A stretch of 64,000 bases of DNA from Candidatus Rifleibacteriota bacterium (GTDB taxonomy: Bacteria > Muiribacteriota > Ozemobacteria > Ozemobacterales > Ozemobacteraceae), in the NCBI GenBank assembly GCA_015233155.1, contig JADFYG010000004.1, positions 98,005-162,004 on the forward strand. Direction: 5' to 3'. This document shows, piece by piece, positions 19,690-29,992 of the stretch (its first letter is position 1; the number at the start of each line of letters is the position of its first letter). The translations under genes and the position numbers were made by a program. Under the pieces are notes generated by a model. That model made no database searches. It was not told the origin of the DNA and was given only the letters and a program-made list of their open reading frames with translations.

Positions 19690-22600
19690 CTACGTCTTTT
19701 TGATGTCGCTATCAGAGGAATCAGGATGTTGGCCGTGAGTGTGGGTTAATAGGGCTAGTGTGACATCGTCTTGCCAGGGGGCATCTTGTGTAAATCGACG
19801 CAGATTCTCCGTGATGCGTGACATCATTTCTTCCGGAGAAGCATGGAAGCTTTTGGCAAGTATTTCCGGAAGATGGTCATAACCGAGTTGTTCTCCGAGA
19901 TTGTTGACGGCTTCAGGAATTCCGTCGGTCAGGAATACAAGATGCGAACATGCTGGCAACCTGGTCGACATTGTTGCAAACGATCTGTTGACGCGGAATC
20001 CGAGCGGGAAAGAAGTGATTTGATCCAATGAACTGATGTGACCATCGGGAGTGACCATGATGGGATAACAGTGACCTGCGTTCGCAATAATTATTTCGCC
20101 ATCTGAACGGGCTATTCCGGCGAGACAGGTCATCATTTTGGAGCGTTTTAAAATCTTCGCAAGTATATCATTCATACGTGATAGAAGCTCGTCAGGTTGC
20201 GTGACGCCTTCTCGTATAAAAAAACCAAACGCAGCTTTTGCCATAGCTGTCACAAGCGCGGCCGAGACACCGTGGCCAGATACATCTCCGATCAGAAATA
20301 CAAGGTCTCCGTTTTTGTTCAGCCTTGCGTCGTAATAATCACCACCTACCTGGCTGGTCATGAGGCTTCGTCCGGAGAAAACAAAACCGGCACCATCGAT
20401 GGGTTTTGTTGGAAGAAGTTTCTGCTGTATAATATGTGCGACTTCGAGTTCCTCCAAGCCCATAATGGCCTCATTAAAAGCGATTGCGATGGATTCCCAC
20501 TCATCGTGTGTTTCGATTGTGATGGCATAATCGAATCGTTTGGCCTCCATGGCTTCTATTCCGGACAGCAGGGCATAAACGGGGCGGAGCATGCCTGCCC
20601 GAAGTCGCCAGAAGAGTGCCAGAAGAATCATCCCCATTGCGATTGTGAGACCGAGCAGTCGAATACGCAAAAGGGCGATGCGTTCCGTTACCACTTCTAT
20701 GGGAAGGGTTCCAACCAGGATGAATGAGCTCACCTGATTGCAGAGCATGGCTGCAAGAAGCACTGGACCGGACGCGGTTTGGCGAATTTCGCTCAGAATG
20801 GTTTGTGGTGGTATCAGGCGACGCTCAAGATCGCCGAACTCTTTATGCAGCCATGGATCCGGATAGTCATGGGCGGGGCGTCGCGAGAGCGTAAGAGCAC
20901 AGAGGCGGGGCTTGTTAGAAGATGACTCTTCTTCTTTTTGATTAATCAGCGATTCTTCAAAAAACATGCGACCGAGCGTGGACATTTGGTGAAGTATGAG
21001 AACACAAAACTGCGCGGAGCCGGAGATAGTCCCAGGACGGGGTTTTTCAGTAAAATTTTTCGAGGCGTGTGCCGGGCTTACTGTATTATCGAGTGGGGCG
21101 ATTCTCTCACATTTTGCAGGTTTTTGAGTCGTATAGCGGATAATATCGAGATAGATGCTGCCTACATCACTCAAACCGATAAATGTGAACTCGCCTGTGC
21201 GTGCAAGCAGCTTTTGAACCGGGTTTTCACCCTGACTCTCAAGCATGCTGTCAAAAACCAGTGATGACGCTTTTTCCCGGTCGTCCGGCATTGTTATACT
21301 CTGCCAGGTATTGAACTGACGAGCAATTTCCTTGCCCAACTGACTGAACAGTCTGGCCATGTGCTTCACGGTGTAGGAATTATTGGTAAGTATCTGCATG
21401 CTTGCAATACCTTCGGGAGGTGCATTCAGATAAAGATGAATTCTGCTCGAATCCAAATATCCGTTGCGGTCGTGCAAGGCTTCTATCCAGGAGTGGCGTT
21501 CAGCTAATGGGAGTATGGCAAGTCGGCGCATTTCGATAGGTATCTCTGACGTTTCCCTGAAAAGATATCCCGCTGAACTGATTATGTAACATGTGTCCAG
21601 AAGGCCATCAAGCTCTCTAACGCGGGTTTCGTCGATCAATGCCGCCAGATGTGTTCCCAAACGCATTTGCAGTATCGCTTCAGAGGGGGAAGCTGTCTCT
21701 TCGATCGGAGAGGTATTTTGCGAATCGCTCCATGCAAGTTCGAACTGGCGGGTCCAGTTTCCGTATTCAGCTCGAAGGCGACGCAAGAGTGTGGGAAAGC
21801 GCAGATCGATGTTTATCAGACGTTTTTCGAGATCGGATAAGACCTCGAAGGTTATTGAGTCAGCACGGGATCGCTCAAGGTGTATCCAGAGGCCGATGGA
21901 CAAAATAAATGGCAATCCGGCTGAAATAACAAACAGCAAAGTGATCATCGCCCTCATGGAAAGGCGATGTGTGCTAATCGACTCTGAGGAGAATCGAAAA
22001 AAATACACAGGAACCCAGTACAGTAAAACAAGCCATGTCCACCCTGGAAACACCGGCTTGACAGGGAAAACTCGACCGAACAATAGCATGTGGTCAAGAC
22101 TGGCTGCAGCAATTGCTGTACCACCAGGAATGGGAATTATGTCGTCGGGAGCGCGAAAAAAAGTCTCTGCCGCCGAAGCAAGCGCTTCGCGAGGCAAGCC
22201 AGGGAGCTCGATGCTGTTTTCCAGGCGAATCCTATCGAGCGCCCCGAGTTCGATCCCGTTTTTGTTAAGCATCGAAAGCCGTATGCGAAGTATCATATCC
22301 AAAGGCATGTTCGTCATGCGAAAAAAAAGGAGACCACCTGCTATTCGCTTCGAAGAAGCGGCTGTTTCTACGTGTTCCCACCATGCCCATCGTTGTTCAA
22401 GCGGTTGCTGGATAGGAATCAGGCGATCCGGACGATTTATCAGATTTACCCAATCGCCCCCTCTGAAAAATGCTGTCAGGTTTGAAGGTTCCAATGGCTT
22501 GTCTATGTTGTTCGGGAAAAAGGGACGACGAAGAAAACGGAATGCCTCCGTGGAATCAGAGCCGATAACGTTTTTATCCTCCGTGGACCATATCAGACGG

Positions 22601-22908
22601 TCTTCTCCGTCGAAAAGGAATAGACGGATCAATCCCGCGGGATAAGGAGAAAACTTTGTCGCAAGAAGATTGTTAATCTCCGTTGAATCGGTTGCGGAGT
22701 GACCCAGCGTATTCGAAAATACGTCGCGGGCAATTTCCTCGAAAGCATTCGAAGGCTCGACGAGTCGGGCTGTCTCGGAAAGTATTGCGCGCATCCGCTC
22801 ATAGCGTAAATTTGTTTCACGATCAGCGGAAATGCGTGCAATTGTCCATCCGGCAACAATATGCATGAAAATCAGAATAGCGCCGATCAGCGCAGTGCGG
22901 CGGCTCAT
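19690..22908 (-). CDS. HAMP + SpoIIE-type serine phosphatase with large N-terminal membrane sensor region
   Basis: Multiple TMs, HAMP-like segment, GGDYYDARL...LIGDVSGHGVSAALVTAMAKAAF...NAGH...LTDGIPE...DDVTLALL. Confidence 0.92.
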   Translation of the reverse strand: MSRRTALIGAILIFMHIVAGWTIARISADRETNLRYERMRAILSETARLVEPSNAFEEIARDVFSNTLGHSATDSTEINNLLATKFSPYPAGLIRLFLFDGEDRLIWSTEDKNVIGSDSTEAFRFLRRPFFPNNIDKPLEPSNLTAFFRGGDWVNLINRPDRLIPIQQPLEQRWAWWEHVETAASSKRIAGGLLFFRMTNMPLDMILRIRLSMLNKNGIELGALDRIRLENSIELPGLPREALASAAETFFRAPDDIIPIPGGTAIAAASLDHMLLFGRVFPVKPVFPGWTWLVLLYWVPVYFFRFSSESISTHRLSMRAMITLLFVISAGLPFILSIGLWIHLERSRADSITFEVLSDLEKRLINIDLRFPTLLRRLRAEYGNWTRQFELAWSDSQNTSPIEETASPSEAILQMRLGTHLAALIDETRVRELDGLLDTCYIISSAGYLFRETSEIPIEMRRLAILPLAERHSWIEALHDRNGYLDSSRIHLYLNAPPEGIASMQILTNNSYTVKHMARLFSQLGKEIARQFNTWQSITMPDDREKASSLVFDSMLESQGENPVQKLLARTGEFTFIGLSDVGSIYLDIIRYTTQKPAKCERIAPLDNTVSPAHASKNFTEKPRPGTISGSAQFCVLILHQMSTLGRMFFEESLINQKEEESSSNKPRLCALTLSRRPAHDYPDPWLHKEFGDLERRLIPPQTILSEIRQTASGPVLLAAMLCNQVSSFILVGTLPIEVVTERIALLRIRLLGLTIAMGMILLALFWRLRAGMLRPVYALLSGIEAMEAKRFDYAITIETHDEWESIAIAFNEAIMGLEELEVAHIIQQKLLPTKPIDGAGFVFSGRSLMTSQVGGDYYDARLNKNGDLVFLIGDVSGHGVSAALVTAMAKAAFGFFIREGVTQPDELLSRMNDILAKILKRSKMMTCLAGIARSDGEIIIANAGHCYPIMVTPDGHISSLDQITSFPLGFRVNRSFATMSTRLPACSHLVFLTDGIPEAVNNLGEQLGYDHLPEILAKSFHASPEEMMSRITENLRRFTQDAPWQDDVTLALLTHTHGQHPDSSDSDIKKT

Positions 22909-25772
22909 ATACTTGTCTCAACCGGAGCCACGGTTAATACGACAAGTGTCTGGTCGTCATCGGGAAAATCGTGCTGTGACCAATTGGCGATGCGTGTGAA
23001 CACGTCATTGATGAGCATATCGGTAGGCGCTGAACGCAATGGCAGGATTGTCTCGAGAAATCTATCGAAACCGAACTGTTCCTGAGCTGCATTGACGGCT
23101 TCGATGAAACCGTCGGAATACAAAACCAAACGGCCGCCTGACGCCAGATCAATCACGTCATCCTGGTATGCTGGTATTTTCCTTGAACCCAGGGGATATC
23201 CGGCGGCTCCGGCATGCTCCACACCACCCTTGACAGGCAAGACTATTCCGAACAGATGACCGGCATCAGCGAAACGAACCTGCCTGGTTCCCGGGTCGAA
23301 GATTCCGAGCCAGAAGGTCATGGGACGAGAGCGCCCAGCCTGTTCCAATAAGCCCGAGTTCATGCCGCACAGAATTGCCCCAGGACTCTGGGACCGCTCG
23401 GCATTCAATGCCAGTTCAACCTTTGCGGCTGCGGCAACGAGTGCGGCCGGTACTCCATGACCAGCTACATCTCCTATGGCGATAACAATGCGGCCATCTG
23501 GAAGAGTGAACCACTCGTGATGATCACCTCCGAGGCCCGCTGCGGTGCAGCATCGTCCTTCGACAGACCAGCCGGGACCCGACAACTTCTTCCCAGGCCA
23601 TAGATTTTCCTGAACGGTTCGGGCGATTTTAAGATCATAGAGGTTTTCCATGATGCTATTGAATCGTTCGCCGACGCGGGAAAGCTCGACGACTGCGCAA
23701 GGAGGAACACGTTCGTTAAAATGGCGTTCTGTGAGCGCGGTCAGATTGCGTGTGAGATCATGCAGTGGTGCGAGAAGCATCGAAGATGCGAGGAAAGCGC
23801 CGGCAAGTCCGAGAATCAGGATAGACGCGGAGAGCCCTGCTGCCTGAAGATTGAGTCTGAGGGTCATATCCCGGATGATGGAAAAAGGTCTGGCCAGAAT
23901 CAGAACATATCCATCGAGCACGTGGCCACGCAAAGCTGTGACAAGATATTCACAATTGTGTATAAATCCGACGGTGTGGGCCGGCAGTTGAGTCGCTAGT
24001 ACCTGGTCGCGAACTTGTTTTAATACAGGATTCCGGCCGGTGTTCGACCTGGGAAATGTTTGCCATCTGGTATCAGGGGAGACGGGCAATGCCGCCCAAT
24101 GCAGGCCATTTGCGGCAACCGCGTTCATATTTCGACGGATTCTTGCAAGCGCCTGCATTTCCAGGACTAACGCATCCTGGAGACCAAGCAGGAGCGCATG
24201 GGGTTTGCCATCGGGGCCATTAATAGGTTGGACGACGAAAAAAACATCCTGCCCGAGAAATTTCTGACGGAAAAATGATCCAAGCGAGCGATAAGCCCAG
24301 TACAGATTTACCACAAGGACATCCGTTATCATTGAGCTGTCTCCCTGCGACTCACCTCGCACACCTTCCTGTTGATGCTGGAAATAACGCAACATCTGAA
24401 AGGCGAGTTTGGATTGGGAGTTCCCGGCGGCCCCCGGATTTGACTCATAGATTATGTTTTGATTCAAGTCGACGAGAATGATACTGATAAAAGCAGACGA
24501 ATTCAGCTTTACAAAAGACGAGAGAGCGGGAATCTGTCGTCGCAGTTCAGATAATGATTGCCCCATAGTTTTTCTCGTGAATTCATCATACGTTCGGAAG
24601 AACCGGTAATTCTCAGAGGCGGATGCACGATCCAGCTTTTCGAGCAGATTAACGTGGTCAGTTTCGAACTGACGTACCAGTTCCCGCTCACGATTGTTGC
24701 GATCGGCAAATATGCTTCCTAAGAGTCCTCCGAGAATGATTACTCCGGAAGCAAGGAGTAACAACACCAGTTTTCCACGAAATCCAAGGAAGGGGGGGAA
24801 AATGCCACCCGCGTATATAAACATTGTCACTGCTGCTGTAATTCCGATAAAAATAATCAGAATGCGGAAATTTGAATAGAAGGTTTCATGGAATGGCAGG
24901 TTGCGTGAGAGGCAAAATAATAGTTCCCCTTGAGCGGAACACTGTGTAACCAGCTCGCGGTCACGAAATGAACAGGTTTCTATGCCGGCGGAAGTTGTGC
25001 AAAGAACCTCTAAAAGACCGTGAGGAGTATCTGGTAGCGGCGGTCTGATGGTTTCTGACGCTGCAGGATGCCGCCAGCCCAGATAATACATGGTGCCTAC
25101 TAGACGCCGGGCTGTAAGCACGGCACGGTCAACAAGGCTGTCCTGCTCTATTTTTCCCTTGTGCAGAAATGCCACGACCCATGCTATCGGGGTGCCATTA
25201 CGACCATTTACTGGCCACCAGCCGCAAAATGACCGATTGAAGCCGTTCTGCAAGTTGATGAAAATTCCGGGTGACGGAGCGAGGAGATTAACGGCATTTT
25301 TGTTCCCCGCGAATGCGGCGATCAAGTTTGCATTTGGATGTGGGGTGAGCTTTAATAACCCTTTTAAAAAAGCCTGAGATGCGGCTTTGGGTGGCATCGG
25401 GAAGCCTGGCAGCGGAATTATGCTTCCGGACGCATCAAAAACGAACAGGTCCATGGCGCCGTTTTCACTGCGAGCAATACGAGCGGCACGCACGGCAAGA
25501 ACGCGAGGTGGAATCGGATTTGAGGTTAACCGCTCCATGCGCTCTGCAAAGTGCTTTTCAGGGTTACCCATGATGGCGATACGGTTCAGAACGGCACGCA
25601 TCTCTGAGCACCTGTTGTTTTTGGCCGCGTCGATTGCTTCCTTTTCGAAGTCGTGAACTAATACGAGGCACATTAGTACTGGAAGTCCTACGAAAAGTGC
25701 GGTGCGAATCAGCAATTCCAGGCTTGTGGCAAGCTTCGTGAAAATTTTATTGGAGTTGACGCTGATCGACAT
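22905..25772 (-). CDS. HAMP + SpoIIE-type serine phosphatase with large N-terminal membrane sensor region
   Basis: GGDHHEWFTLPDGRIVIAIGDVAGHGVPAALVAAAAK...DAGH...LYSDGFIEAVNA; ATG at 25772 preceded by AGAGGT preferred over ORF-track start 25844; 4-bp overlap with downstream paralog. Confidence 0.9.
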   Translation of the reverse strand: MSISVNSNKIFTKLATSLELLIRTALFVGLPVLMCLVLVHDFEKEAIDAAKNNRCSEMRAVLNRIAIMGNPEKHFAERMERLTSNPIPPRVLAVRAARIARSENGAMDLFVFDASGSIIPLPGFPMPPKAASQAFLKGLLKLTPHPNANLIAAFAGNKNAVNLLAPSPGIFINLQNGFNRSFCGWWPVNGRNGTPIAWVVAFLHKGKIEQDSLVDRAVLTARRLVGTMYYLGWRHPAASETIRPPLPDTPHGLLEVLCTTSAGIETCSFRDRELVTQCSAQGELLFCLSRNLPFHETFYSNFRILIIFIGITAAVTMFIYAGGIFPPFLGFRGKLVLLLLASGVIILGGLLGSIFADRNNRERELVRQFETDHVNLLEKLDRASASENYRFFRTYDEFTRKTMGQSLSELRRQIPALSSFVKLNSSAFISIILVDLNQNIIYESNPGAAGNSQSKLAFQMLRYFQHQQEGVRGESQGDSSMITDVLVVNLYWAYRSLGSFFRQKFLGQDVFFVVQPINGPDGKPHALLLGLQDALVLEMQALARIRRNMNAVAANGLHWAALPVSPDTRWQTFPRSNTGRNPVLKQVRDQVLATQLPAHTVGFIHNCEYLVTALRGHVLDGYVLILARPFSIIRDMTLRLNLQAAGLSASILILGLAGAFLASSMLLAPLHDLTRNLTALTERHFNERVPPCAVVELSRVGERFNSIMENLYDLKIARTVQENLWPGKKLSGPGWSVEGRCCTAAGLGGDHHEWFTLPDGRIVIAIGDVAGHGVPAALVAAAAKVELALNAERSQSPGAILCGMNSGLLEQAGRSRPMTFWLGIFDPGTRQVRFADAGHLFGIVLPVKGGVEHAGAAGYPLGSRKIPAYQDDVIDLASGGRLVLYSDGFIEAVNAAQEQFGFDRFLETILPLRSAPTDMLINDVFTRIANWSQHDFPDDDQTLVVLTVAPVETSI

Positions 25773-26007
25773 GCAGACCTCTGAAGAGATACGAAAGAAT
25801 ATGCATTTTTTCATGCATGTTTGGTGACAGTCTTCGGATGCCACTATAAAGCCAAATCAATGTGCAGGCAAACTCGCGTTTTTCTAAAATATCCGGTAGA
25901 ATATCGCGTCGATCTTTTTCAATGATGGTATCGCAACCAGGTATCCGCGGGATGGCCTGTCTGCGAGGTGAGACGCAGATTCTGGACCAAATAACTGGAG
26001 AATAATA

Positions 26008-27564
26008 ATGGAAACGACTGAACAAACCCCGGACATTTCTCTCTGGGAGACCCTGCAGATCCTGTTCGGAGCCTCACGTGCATTCTGGCTGGTCAACCTC
26101 GTCAATTTTTGCGATGGAATAGCATACTTTGGAATGTTGACACTTTTAACGCGTTTTTTGGGCACGAAGTTGGGCATGTCCGATCAACTCACCAGTGTCA
26201 GCGTTTCCGCTTATACGGGCATGGTTACCCTATTCATGTTCGGCGGGGGCTTCGTTTCCGATAAACTTGGCGTGCGTCGCGCTCTCACGTTTTCGCTGAT
26301 GATAATGTTTCTTGGGCGTCTTGTTTTGACTTTATCACCGATGGTCCCCGGGGAAAGTTTCAGCCATGACATAGCCTGGTTTGGATTGTTCCTGATGGCC
26401 TTCGGTTCCGGAGTGGTACAGCCCGCACTATATGCTGGTACCAAGGAATATACCGATCCACGTACAGCTACGATTGGTTACGGGATTCTCTATGCGATCA
26501 TGAATCTGGGTATCGTGGCCGAGAATTTTTTATCACCATTTGTACGTACTGGCGATGCTTTCATAACAGTAGGTTCGACCACAATCATGGGGCTAAACAG
26601 GGGGATCGAGGGAGTCTTCTGGATGTGCGTTGGAATCACCGCGTTCATGTTGATTTCTAACATTCTGTTTTTCACAAAGTCTGTGGAGGATACTTGCCGG
26701 GTGGTTTCAGAGGAAACTTCCAAGGCCTCAGAGTCCCAGAAGTCCGAGAAGAATTCGCGATTGGAGCACCGGGCAGATGAGGCTTCCACAGCTGCCGCGA
26801 AAGTTGTCGAGCCTACTGCGCAGACCTGGAAGGAAAAAATTCTCGAACTGCCGTTTCTAGACGTTCGCTTTATGTTTTTCATCTTTATATTGTTACCGGT
26901 GCGAACACTGTTTGCTCATCAGTTCCTTACTATGCCGGATTACGTGTTCCGTTGTTTTCCGGCTGAAGTCAGCGGCAAATTCGAGTGGATCAGTGGTATA
27001 AATCCCTTGATAATAGTTGTTTTTGTGCCGCTAATCGCTGCTTTAACACGCAATGTGGGTGTCGTCACCATGATGATCCTTGGAACCACGCTGTCGGCGG
27101 TAACGACATTCATTCTTGTTCCCGGACCAACCTTTTCCTCTCTTATCTGGTACACAATATTATTTTCATTTGGAGAAGCGCTCTGGTCGTCAAGGTTTCT
27201 TGAATATGTCGCCAATATAGCTCCGGCTGGAAAAGTCGGCGCCTATATGGGTCTGGCCGGGATTCCGTGGTTTTTGGCCAAATTTACGACAGGCCTGTAT
27301 TCCGGTTCCATGTTGAATTGGTTTATTCCTGCTCCACTGGATTTGAACGGCATTTTTGAATTTCTTGGAGTTCCGAAATTTTTATCTGATTTTGTTGCTG
27401 GCGGTACTGTCGAATCGACAATAAATTCCGTGTTGCAAGTGCAAGGCATGACGCACCATAATTCCGGGACTCTATGGATGATTTACGGAGTAATAGCTTG
27501 TATTTCTCCGATCGGATTGATCATAGGAAAGCGTTGGATCGAAGCGCAATCAGTTTCTAAATAA
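26008..27564 (+). CDS. MFS transporter
   Basis: About 12 hydrophobic segments, GGGFVSDKLGVRRAL loop; GGAG upstream of ATG. Confidence 0.85.
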   Translation: METTEQTPDISLWETLQILFGASRAFWLVNLVNFCDGIAYFGMLTLLTRFLGTKLGMSDQLTSVSVSAYTGMVTLFMFGGGFVSDKLGVRRALTFSLMIMFLGRLVLTLSPMVPGESFSHDIAWFGLFLMAFGSGVVQPALYAGTKEYTDPRTATIGYGILYAIMNLGIVAENFLSPFVRTGDAFITVGSTTIMGLNRGIEGVFWMCVGITAFMLISNILFFTKSVEDTCRVVSEETSKASESQKSEKNSRLEHRADEASTAAAKVVEPTAQTWKEKILELPFLDVRFMFFIFILLPVRTLFAHQFLTMPDYVFRCFPAEVSGKFEWISGINPLIIVVFVPLIAALTRNVGVVTMMILGTTLSAVTTFILVPGPTFSSLIWYTILFSFGEALWSSRFLEYVANIAPAGKVGAYMGLAGIPWFLAKFTTGLYSGSMLNWFIPAPLDLNGIFEFLGVPKFLSDFVAGGTVESTINSVLQVQGMTHHNSGTLWMIYGVIACISPIGLIIGKRWIEAQSVSK

Positions 27565-27570
27565 AGTGTG

Positions 27571-28845
27571 TTATTCAGTGTAAGAAGCCACTTTTCGCGA
27601 AAGAGTATTAGTGAGGTCCGGCTTCTTATCCTTGTCTTCCTGCATTTTGAATCGTAGTGCGAAGAGGGTGGCTCCTGTAATACAGGCAATTCCGGACACT
27701 GAAACGGTGAGCGGGGCTCCGATCCGATTGGCCATCCACCCGCCAAACAGTGCTCCCAGCGGCCCGCCACCCACAAAGGTCATTATATAAAGCGCCATCA
27801 CACGTCCGCGCAATTCATCCGGGATAATCGCCTGTATTAAAGTATTCGAAGCCGACCATTGGACGACCTGAAAAAAACCGATCGGAAACAGGAATACGGC
27901 AGACAGCCAGAATGTTTTAGACCAGGCGAAGAGTACCAGAGCTGCTCCATAACCCCACCCGGATCCGGAGATCCATCTTTCGAGCCCGTGGGCGGAACGT
28001 CGCGTTGCCAGCATCAGAGAGCCGAAAAGGGTGCCGATTCCGGCGGAAGCCATAAGCATTCCCAATCCGCGCACACCACCATCGAGTATTTTGTCCGAAA
28101 ATATTGGCATCAGAACGGCATAGAGCAATCCGAAGACGCTATTTACAACGAGAAGGGTCATCATGTTTCGCAGCGGTGGATTACCGACCGTAAATCGAAA
28201 CCCATCCAGAATTTCGGCGAGTGCTGACCGTGTCGTGGCGAGACGCGGCAGGTTTTTTGTGTCCATAAAAAGTAGTGCTACTATCACCGCGAGAAAACTG
28301 GCGGCGTTGATCAGGAAACACCAGCCTTCGCCAATGGTTGCTACTAATATCCCGGCAATGGCAGGCCCGATAGTTCGCGCAGAGTTGAACATGGCCGAAT
28401 TTAAAGCTATAGCATTGGCGAGGTCTTCCTTGCCCACCAACTCTATTACGAATGAATGTCTCGTAGGCATGTCAAAGGCGTTTACTATACCCAGAAGCGC
28501 TGTAAATACAAACAGATACGGGATCTTTACGAGATCAGCGAAAATCAGTCCGCCAAGGCCGAGGGCCAGGAGCATTGCTGCAGTCTGGGTGACCAGCAGG
28601 AGATAACGTTTGTTGAATCTATCAGCACAGGCACCGCCGATAGGAGCAAGCAGAAAAGCAGGGATCTGGTTGGCGAAGGTCATTGCGCCCAAAAGAATTG
28701 GAGAATGAGACAGTCTGTAAACCAGCCATGATTGTGCTACGTTCTGCATCCAGGTGCCAGTCAGCGAAGCCAGCTGGCCGATGAAATACAGACGATAGTT
28801 TCGGTGTTTGAGCGCACGAAAAGTCGAGAAAAGTTTGTTGTCCAT
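27571..28845 (-). CDS. MFS transporter (EntS/MFS_3-like)
   Basis: FSTFRALKHRNYRLYFIGQLASLTGTWMQNVAQSWLVYRLS...GGACADRFNKRYLL...RGRVMALYIMTFVGGGPLGALFGGW. Confidence 0.92.
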   Translation of the reverse strand: MDNKLFSTFRALKHRNYRLYFIGQLASLTGTWMQNVAQSWLVYRLSHSPILLGAMTFANQIPAFLLAPIGGACADRFNKRYLLLVTQTAAMLLALGLGGLIFADLVKIPYLFVFTALLGIVNAFDMPTRHSFVIELVGKEDLANAIALNSAMFNSARTIGPAIAGILVATIGEGWCFLINAASFLAVIVALLFMDTKNLPRLATTRSALAEILDGFRFTVGNPPLRNMMTLLVVNSVFGLLYAVLMPIFSDKILDGGVRGLGMLMASAGIGTLFGSLMLATRRSAHGLERWISGSGWGYGAALVLFAWSKTFWLSAVFLFPIGFFQVVQWSASNTLIQAIIPDELRGRVMALYIMTFVGGGPLGALFGGWMANRIGAPLTVSVSGIACITGATLFALRFKMQEDKDKKPDLTNTLSRKVASYTE

Positions 28846-28999
28846 CGCGAGAGTCAGACTATATCACGAAATTGATATGGAATGAAGGCGTGTATTGTAA
28901 ACAGGCATCAATAAAATGTTTCTCTCGAATGAGCAATACTTTACGAGATCTTTACAAAAATGCTTTAATAGTACTTCCTGAAACACGAGGTTTCCGTGC

Positions 29000-29005
29000 T
29001 ATAAT
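29000..29005 (+). promoter_or_regulatory. candidate extended -10 (TGCTATAAT) upstream of the glutaredoxin lipoprotein gene
   Basis: TGC-TATAAT at 28997..29005, about 57 nt before the ATG at 29062; no strong -35 found. Confidence 0.4.
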
Positions 29006-29061
29006 TTAACACAGGACGGAAAAATATTTGGTTACTGTCATATTTATCGAGGAGGAAGGCC

Positions 29062-29919
29062 ATGAAAAAGTTTTTTAAAGCAAGTCTGTTTATCCTTGTA
29101 ATGTTTTCTGTTTCTATCGCCATGACCGGGTGCAGTTTATCATCCATAATTAAAAAAATTGCCAGTGCCTTGGGGAAAGATCAAGCCACTAATACTGCCA
29201 CTGCGGTCGCAACAGCGACTACCACAGGGACTGCAGTTGTGACGGCTACTTCCACGAGCACTTCAACTGCTACGGGCACCAATGCTTGTATCGTTACGGT
29301 ATATGGCACTTCTACATGTCCCGCATGTGCTGCAACAAGGGATTATTTGAGATCTAAGGGCATTCCTTTCGTCGATAAGGATGTTGGAAGCGATCCAGCC
29401 GCTCAGCAGGAAATGGCCAGCAAGGCTCAGGCAAGTGGTCTTGACCCGAGCGGTGTACCGATTATCGATGTTTGTGGTGATGTGGTGCAGGGCTTCAGTC
29501 AGGCAAATCTTGAACAACTGCTGCAAAAGCACGGTTTGCTGGGCGGTACCGCAACGGCAACCTCTGCAAATACCGTATCCAATACCGGAACCGGGACCGG
29601 AACTCAAACCAACGCATGTACAATAACGATCTATGGCACTTCCTCCTGTCCATGGTGCACGAAAGCCAGGGAATACATGAAGTCAAAGGGCGTTCCTTTT
29701 GCTGACAAGGATGTTGGTCAGGATCAAGCTGCCAACCAGGAAATGGTTCAAAAATTGAAAGCCAAGGGAATTTCTCCGAGCGGTGTTCCGGTCATTGATA
29801 TTTGTGGAGATATGATGGTTGGATATAGCGAGGGACAGATTGACCAATTATTGCAGAAGCACGGTTTCACCTCTGGAGGCTCCGGCGGCGATTCACAGAA
29901 AAACAATCCCGGAAACTAA
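29062..29919 (+). CDS. lipoprotein with two tandem glutaredoxin-like domains
   Basis: Lipobox-like MTGCS; two related domains VYGTSTCPACAATRDYLRSKGIPFVDKDVG and IYGTSSCPWCTKAREYMKSKGVPFADKDVG with SGVPIID/SGVPVID motifs; Thr/Ala/Gly linkers. Confidence 0.9.
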   Translation: MKKFFKASLFILVMFSVSIAMTGCSLSSIIKKIASALGKDQATNTATAVATATTTGTAVVTATSTSTSTATGTNACIVTVYGTSTCPACAATRDYLRSKGIPFVDKDVGSDPAAQQEMASKAQASGLDPSGVPIIDVCGDVVQGFSQANLEQLLQKHGLLGGTATATSANTVSNTGTGTGTQTNACTITIYGTSSCPWCTKAREYMKSKGVPFADKDVGQDQAANQEMVQKLKAKGISPSGVPVIDICGDMMVGYSEGQIDQLLQKHGFTSGGSGGDSQKNNPGN

Positions 29920-29930
29920 TTAAAAGTAAT

Positions 29931-29963
29931 AAAGGAACCCTGTTGAAAAACAGGGTTCCTTTT
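29931..29963 (+). terminator. rho-independent terminator after glutaredoxin lipoprotein gene
   Basis: AAAGGAACCCTGTT-GAAA-AACAGGGTTCCTTT, 14-bp perfect stem. Confidence 0.9.
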
Positions 29964-29992
29964 GTGCCTTTAGCTGTTTATAGAGTTGTGGG

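Noticed and set aside
21593-22645. 350-aa plus-strand ORF antisense to the SpoIIE gene
   Set aside because: Arg/Ser-rich low-information translation with no recognisable domain; the opposite strand encodes a clear phosphatase.
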